A stretch of DNA of 64,000 nucleotides from Pseudoscleropodium purum (taxonomy: Eukaryota; Streptophyta; Bryopsida; Hypnales; Brachytheciaceae), in the NCBI GenBank assembly GCA_963969395.1, contig OZ017795.1, forward strand, positions 4,030,001-4,094,000, written 5' to 3'. The notes under the pieces are model-generated. The model worked only from the letters and a program-made list of their open reading frames with translations, made no database searches and had not been told where the DNA came from. Made by a program: the position numbers and the translations under genes. Every line of letters starts with the position of its first letter. Positions within the stretch are counted from its first letter, which is position 1. Positions 59,261-64,000 of this stretch are shown piece by piece.

Positions 59261-62200
59261 ATTATTAAATTTGAAAAAGACATAGGAAGTTCTATAATAG
59301 ATTAGGTTCTTGATATTCTATCAACTATGGCAAGGATGTTCATGTAATCCATATACTCATAATATAAATGAGACATCCATTTTTTTCTTCATTTGACTTC
59401 AAAGAAGACTTTACACGTTGTTTCAATTCTATTTTTGTTGTAGAAGAGGCAAGAGATGGTGATCGTAATGACCAAAGTTTCTTTTTTTTATATTTGGATT
59501 ATAAGATATTTTCACAAATGGAAATTGGACGATGTTGATATCTTTGCTTCATCAGATACTAGTGTGCTTTTTGATATAATGTTTATAGTATTAGAACTTG
59601 CATAGCTAACTAGCTCTTGGAGATGTGCTGATCATCTCTAAGAGCTCTATTGATACAATGTTTATATGTGAATTGTGGACTATGGATTGAACTATGGGGA
59701 TCAAACTTCAAATTGTGTGATTTGAACTATGAACTATGGAGTGAGGATCGAGCTTCAAACTATGGATCACCTTCAAACTATATAACTGATAAAAAAAACT
59801 ATTGTTTGCTTACTTTGTAATATATTGAGAATAGAAACAGTTATAGAAGAAAATTGAATTTGACCTTATTATACTTATATACCACATTGTAATACCATAT
59901 CACAACATATCAACATAGACAACAATACATGATTTATACACTCTTAGACATAATGTTCACACAAACATAGACACACAATCTCACTTAAAGAACAATAACA
60001 ATAATGACGTTATCAGGACTAATCTAAGGTTCATATACAAAGTGTATATGTGATGAATGAAATCAAGGTGGATGAATGTAAACAAGTTAATAAGTAGAAA
60101 TGCTTGAATTGACAATTAGGATGCATAGCCTAGGCCAAATTAGAACAAATATCAAAATTCACCCTTGATCATAATAGGAAAGCTTGGCATAAAACCGGCA
60201 TCCTTTGCGACAAGCACCTGAATAAGGCCTATAAATTCTTGAGGAAGTTCAACAAGACATGATTCAAATCTTTCTTCTTTAGATCCTGGAATGACAAAGT
60301 TACTATTAGGAATCTAAAAAAGCCTATTTATAAGGTGCTTATGTAGATTGGTTATGGTTTATATGCTTTTATGCACATCAATTTCTTTTATTTGTCTCCA
60401 AGGTTTTGCCCTTGGCCTCTCCACCATATTTGTCATGCTTCTATTTTTCTAAAATAAACTTCAACTTCAAAAAACTGTGGGCATAAAAACTACAATTATG
60501 TCAATTCCTTAAAACCATAAAAACTACAATTATACCAAGATTTTGATTACTAGTATTGAACCAAAGTAGAAGAGTCTCTGTATCAACTAACTTAGCTATA
60601 TGTAAAAATTTTTGAGTAAAAATGCTCAATAGGGAAAATGCAAAAGAAACATGTACTTTAGGGACAATACAAAATTTGTGGCTAAAAAAGGTGTTATATT
60701 ACTACTAGTCTAATTTATAGTGAGGAGTCAACATGCATTTATGAGATTGATGCAATTCAATTTGGTATTTTCTTATTTGGTTATATTGAGGATGCATGAA
60801 GAAAATATACTAGGTAGTATTTAATGGTTTAGAAGTTAGTAAGTAAATGAATTGACTTGGTTGCTATAGAATGCCCTTGAAACACATTAGTTAGGTGAGT
60901 ATTGGTATATGAATAATTTGTAGTATTATTTTATCTCAACCAAATGCAAATAAGATATTTTGAGTACTATAAGCAATTTGACTACTTGCAACAAAGATTT
61001 TCAAACTCTTGATGAATCTAATAACATGGATCATAGGTCAATATCAAACACAATATTATTATTTATGAAACTCACTATAAATTTCATTTTTTCACATTTA
61101 AGTTATATTGATGCAAAGATTCCTCTCTTTGGTTTAATGCCAATTAAAATCTTGGATATAAAACCTTTGGTCCATAGGAATATAAAATGTTCTTTAAACT
61201 AATGTAGTATTTCTTTCATGTATGATAGGTGGACAAGGTGTTGGATACATTCTTTCATTTTTTAATACTATACACTACCTTAATATATCTAATATCTAAT
61301 GCATTTCTTTTATGCACAACCATTTGGTCAAATCCTTTGATTTTTTTAGTATGGAGTACTAATGTACTCTGCATGGGTTGCATGGCCTTAGTAGTATACT
61401 GCCCATGATGGCCTTGGCTTCTCTATCTTAAAAATACCATGAACAACTTTATTATTTTCAATAGTACTATATACATTCCATCTTATTGTAGTGGTATTGC
61501 ACCCAACAGTGCTATAATAGGACAAGACATTGATATAAAATAGAATATTTGTGATGTGTACTTTTCTTGGTGATAAATAGAAACACTAAACATTAATTTA
61601 ATAACAAAAATAGATCATTCTTCCAAATTTTTGGAATATAAATTTTAGAAAAGAAACATTCAAATGATAGATATTCACATTATCCAAAATAGTATGTACA
61701 AGTGATTATTCTTCACAAATTTTGGCTCTACAATTTACTTTGTTTCTAGACATCCCCTAGTACAAAGAGTGAAAGCCTTATGAATTTGTAGAAAAACAAA
61801 GTTAACCTTCAATATTTTCCAAATAAGATTCATAATTTTGGATACTCAAATTCCAAAAGGATATAAATATTGTAAGTGTGAAAATTAACTAGTTTAATAG
61901 TAAAATAATTTCTTGAAGTTTGAAAAACATTAAATATGGTTGAAAATGCAATATATGTTTTCAATATTAATTTCAAGTATAATGGTTTAATATACCCAAA
62001 GTAAGGCTCAAATTTGTGTTAGACATGCAATGTGCAAATGTATGATGCCCAAATAATTTATGTTAATTGTTTCATGTACTCTTTATTAAAGTGTTGGTTT
62101 GTAAGAGAAATCACCAAAAATGTAATGCTTTAGTGTCATACATTGTAAACTCAATCTTGGAACCTAATTCAAATGTAGTCATAACTTTTAGGAGGTTGGA

Positions 62201-63322
62201 AAAATGTATTTGAAACCAATAGTATTTGTGCATTTTTCATTTTTAACTGCAATCTATATTTATTGAAATTTTTTAAAATAAAATATTATTACAAAGTGCA
62301 TTTTCATAATTTGTCACATTTTGCAATTTTTTTTTAAAACTTTCAACTTTTTCAATATTTTCTACAATAATGAGTCTCTTTTGGAAGCTACAAGGGTTGA
62401 ATTCTCTACTAGGGACCTTTCACCTACTTGTTAAGTGTTGTCTAAAAGTAATTATTATTTTTGACTACTAGAATTTATATAAAGAATATTCTTTTACATG
62501 AGCATTTCTACACATTCAAAAACTTTCATTGTTCCATCATTTCTTCATTGGAATCTCATATTGGGTCAAATTGTAAAAAAAATATAAGATGTTTTGTAGG
62601 CATTGAAGGCCATTTTAGGTCCAATTTGCATACTATGAATCAACTATTGTTGGCTAGAACAAAGAATAATTAGAAAAATTCAAAAAAATTCAAACATAAC
62701 TTTTTTCTTAAAAACATTAAAAATTTAATTTATTATTATTATCTAACATGACAGTTGCTCTGCCACAACAAACTACTGCTATAGTTTCTATAGTCTTGGA
62801 ACCTAGGGGAACTTACGACCTTGTTGAGTAGGTAAATTTCATCTAATGATTTATCCTATATAACAAGATTGAATTTGATCTATTTTTAGACATTTGAAAT
62901 ATGAAAGTAAGTATCTATTTTGCTTGAAATTTTTCATAAACATATTTTGGACATAACTTTTGGGGAATTTTTTTCTTAAGCCTAAATTTTGTAAATTCCA
63001 ATATCTGTAGAATTCTTATAATTTCCTATATTTTAGTTTATTTTCCCCCAAAGCATATAAACATGTCAATACAATCTAAGGTCAATACAATGTAATAATT
63101 ATATGATTAGAAGTCAATTTAAATCCTATTGAAATGAGATTAAATCAAATTGATACATGTCAAATCCAAATAGGGTTCTTTGGGCCCTAATTCCTAAGGT
63201 GTATGTAATAATTGACATTTTTGCTTAAGAATTATAAAATAATAAAATACTATAATATATATTAAATTCATAAAAATGATTTTTGTTAAAATGATGTTGT
63301 TTTCTTATTTAAGTTGAGGGCT
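59261..63322. other. AT-rich intergenic DNA, no gene seen
   Basis: Part of 59261-59480 may be further copia remnant. A small inverted repeat (AGCTCTTGGAGATG / CATCTCTAAGAGCT, 59610-59646) and degenerate direct repeats of AACTATGGA words (59675-59780) are present. No gene or RNA was recognised. Confidence 0.45.
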
Positions 63323-63970
63323 TTAACCCCTTAATATTCAAGGTCTTTTTTGAGCATTTAGGAATTTTCACTAAATTGAACAAAAAATCAACATTGAGAT
63401 AAGTTGTATCAATTTTAAAAAAATGTAACCATATAAATTCAAACTAGATATGTTAGGGATTACATAGAAAAAGAAAATGCAATTATATCACTTATGGAAT
63501 GAAAGATTATAATGTTTGATCATGAAAGTATTAAAATTATAAAAGTGATTTTAAGTCTTTCAATCCTCTTTTCACATGTCAAATTGAAAAAATTGGTTAT
63601 CCAAAAAAAGAGGTTAAAGGACATAACATGCATAACCCCGATCAATTTACGGATTTTTAATATCTCTTCTATAATTAAAAAAAGTGAATTTCTAATGTGA
63701 ATTTTTTTTGAGATCTAATGTATTTGAGGCTCATTTCCAAGAGCTCTCAATAGTATGGAAAGTCAAGATTGCAATAGACACCTTGTACAAAATCTTGAAT
63801 AAAAAAAATTATAATCAATCATTTTCAAAATCAGATTTTTAATGTTAAAAATAGACTTCGAAAAAATTCAAAAAATATAAATCACTAAAAGTAACAATTT
63901 TGTTAAGTTTTATTTAACTTCAAAGTATTGTTGACACCAAAATTTGGTGCCTTGGGCATTTAGTAGTTAA
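63323..63970. mobile_element. TTAA-family element, copy I
   Basis: The left end TTAACCCCTTAATATTC and the right end GCATTTAGTAGTTAA are bounded by TTAA on both sides, 648 bp. The interior differs from copies A-C, so it belongs to a separate subgroup or is a chance pairing. It is non-coding. Confidence 0.5.
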
Positions 63971-64000
63971 TGATACAATTCATGCTTTTTTGGTTGATTT

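Noticed and set aside
1..64000. tRNA, rRNA or organelle-derived insertions
   Set aside because: I looked for TψC-type GGTTCGA words with paired arms and for recognisable plastid or mitochondrial coding words and found none. A covariance-model scan would be decisive.

Overview
The window looks like nuclear DNA from a land plant. The evidence is compact spliced genes with plant-type GT..AG introns of about 100-260 bp, a Ty1/copia retrotransposon remnant, abundant short inverted-repeat transposons and a telo-box next to a housekeeping gene. Short introns and GC-richer gene islands in a very AT-rich background would suit a bryophyte or other early-diverging lineage. The species cannot be fixed from sequence alone, and that placement is inference.

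Only three protein-coding genes are well supported, all on the minus strand. Two are paralogous bHLH regulators with a C-terminal ACT-like domain, at about 11.0-12.0 kb and 25.7-26.7 kb. Each has three inferred exons, with intron 1 in the loop between helix 1 and helix 2. The third (47.5-50.2 kb) is a complete six-exon gene for a 569-residue TRAPPC12-like TPR protein of the TRAPP vesicle-tethering complex. All of its splice junctions keep frame.

Layout: 0-9 kb is AT-rich DNA with a GC-rich hAT-like MITE (6.5 kb) and TTAA-bounded elements. 9-12.8 kb is a GC island with bHLH copy 1. 12.8-19.3 kb holds TTAA and CATTAG-type elements and a 9-bp microsatellite. 19.3-21.8 kb is a GC island of unassigned coding-like debris. 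23.5 kb has a perfect-looking foldback element. 24.4-27.6 kb is the island with bHLH copy 2. 28-39 kb is a field of decayed elements. 39.4-45.7 kb is a GC island with no recognised gene but with dispersed repeats and a non-LTR insertion carrying a 15-bp target-site duplication. 46 kb has a 56-bp tandem array. 47.5-51 kb is the TRAPPC12 gene and its upstream region. 51-64 kb is AT-rich, with a second foldback, more MITEs and a degraded copia element.

The most interesting observations are (1) a sharply bounded tract of about 795 bp, roughly 98% identical between the two bHLH paralogues and covering exons and introns, inside otherwise diverged genes, which suggests recent gene conversion; (2) a family of non-coding elements of about 0.65-1.5 kb bounded by TTAA plus CCCC/GGGG termini, reminiscent of piggyBac target preference; and (3) a 430-bp GC-rich hAT-type MITE with an exact 8-bp duplication and dense CGTCC/GGACG motifs.
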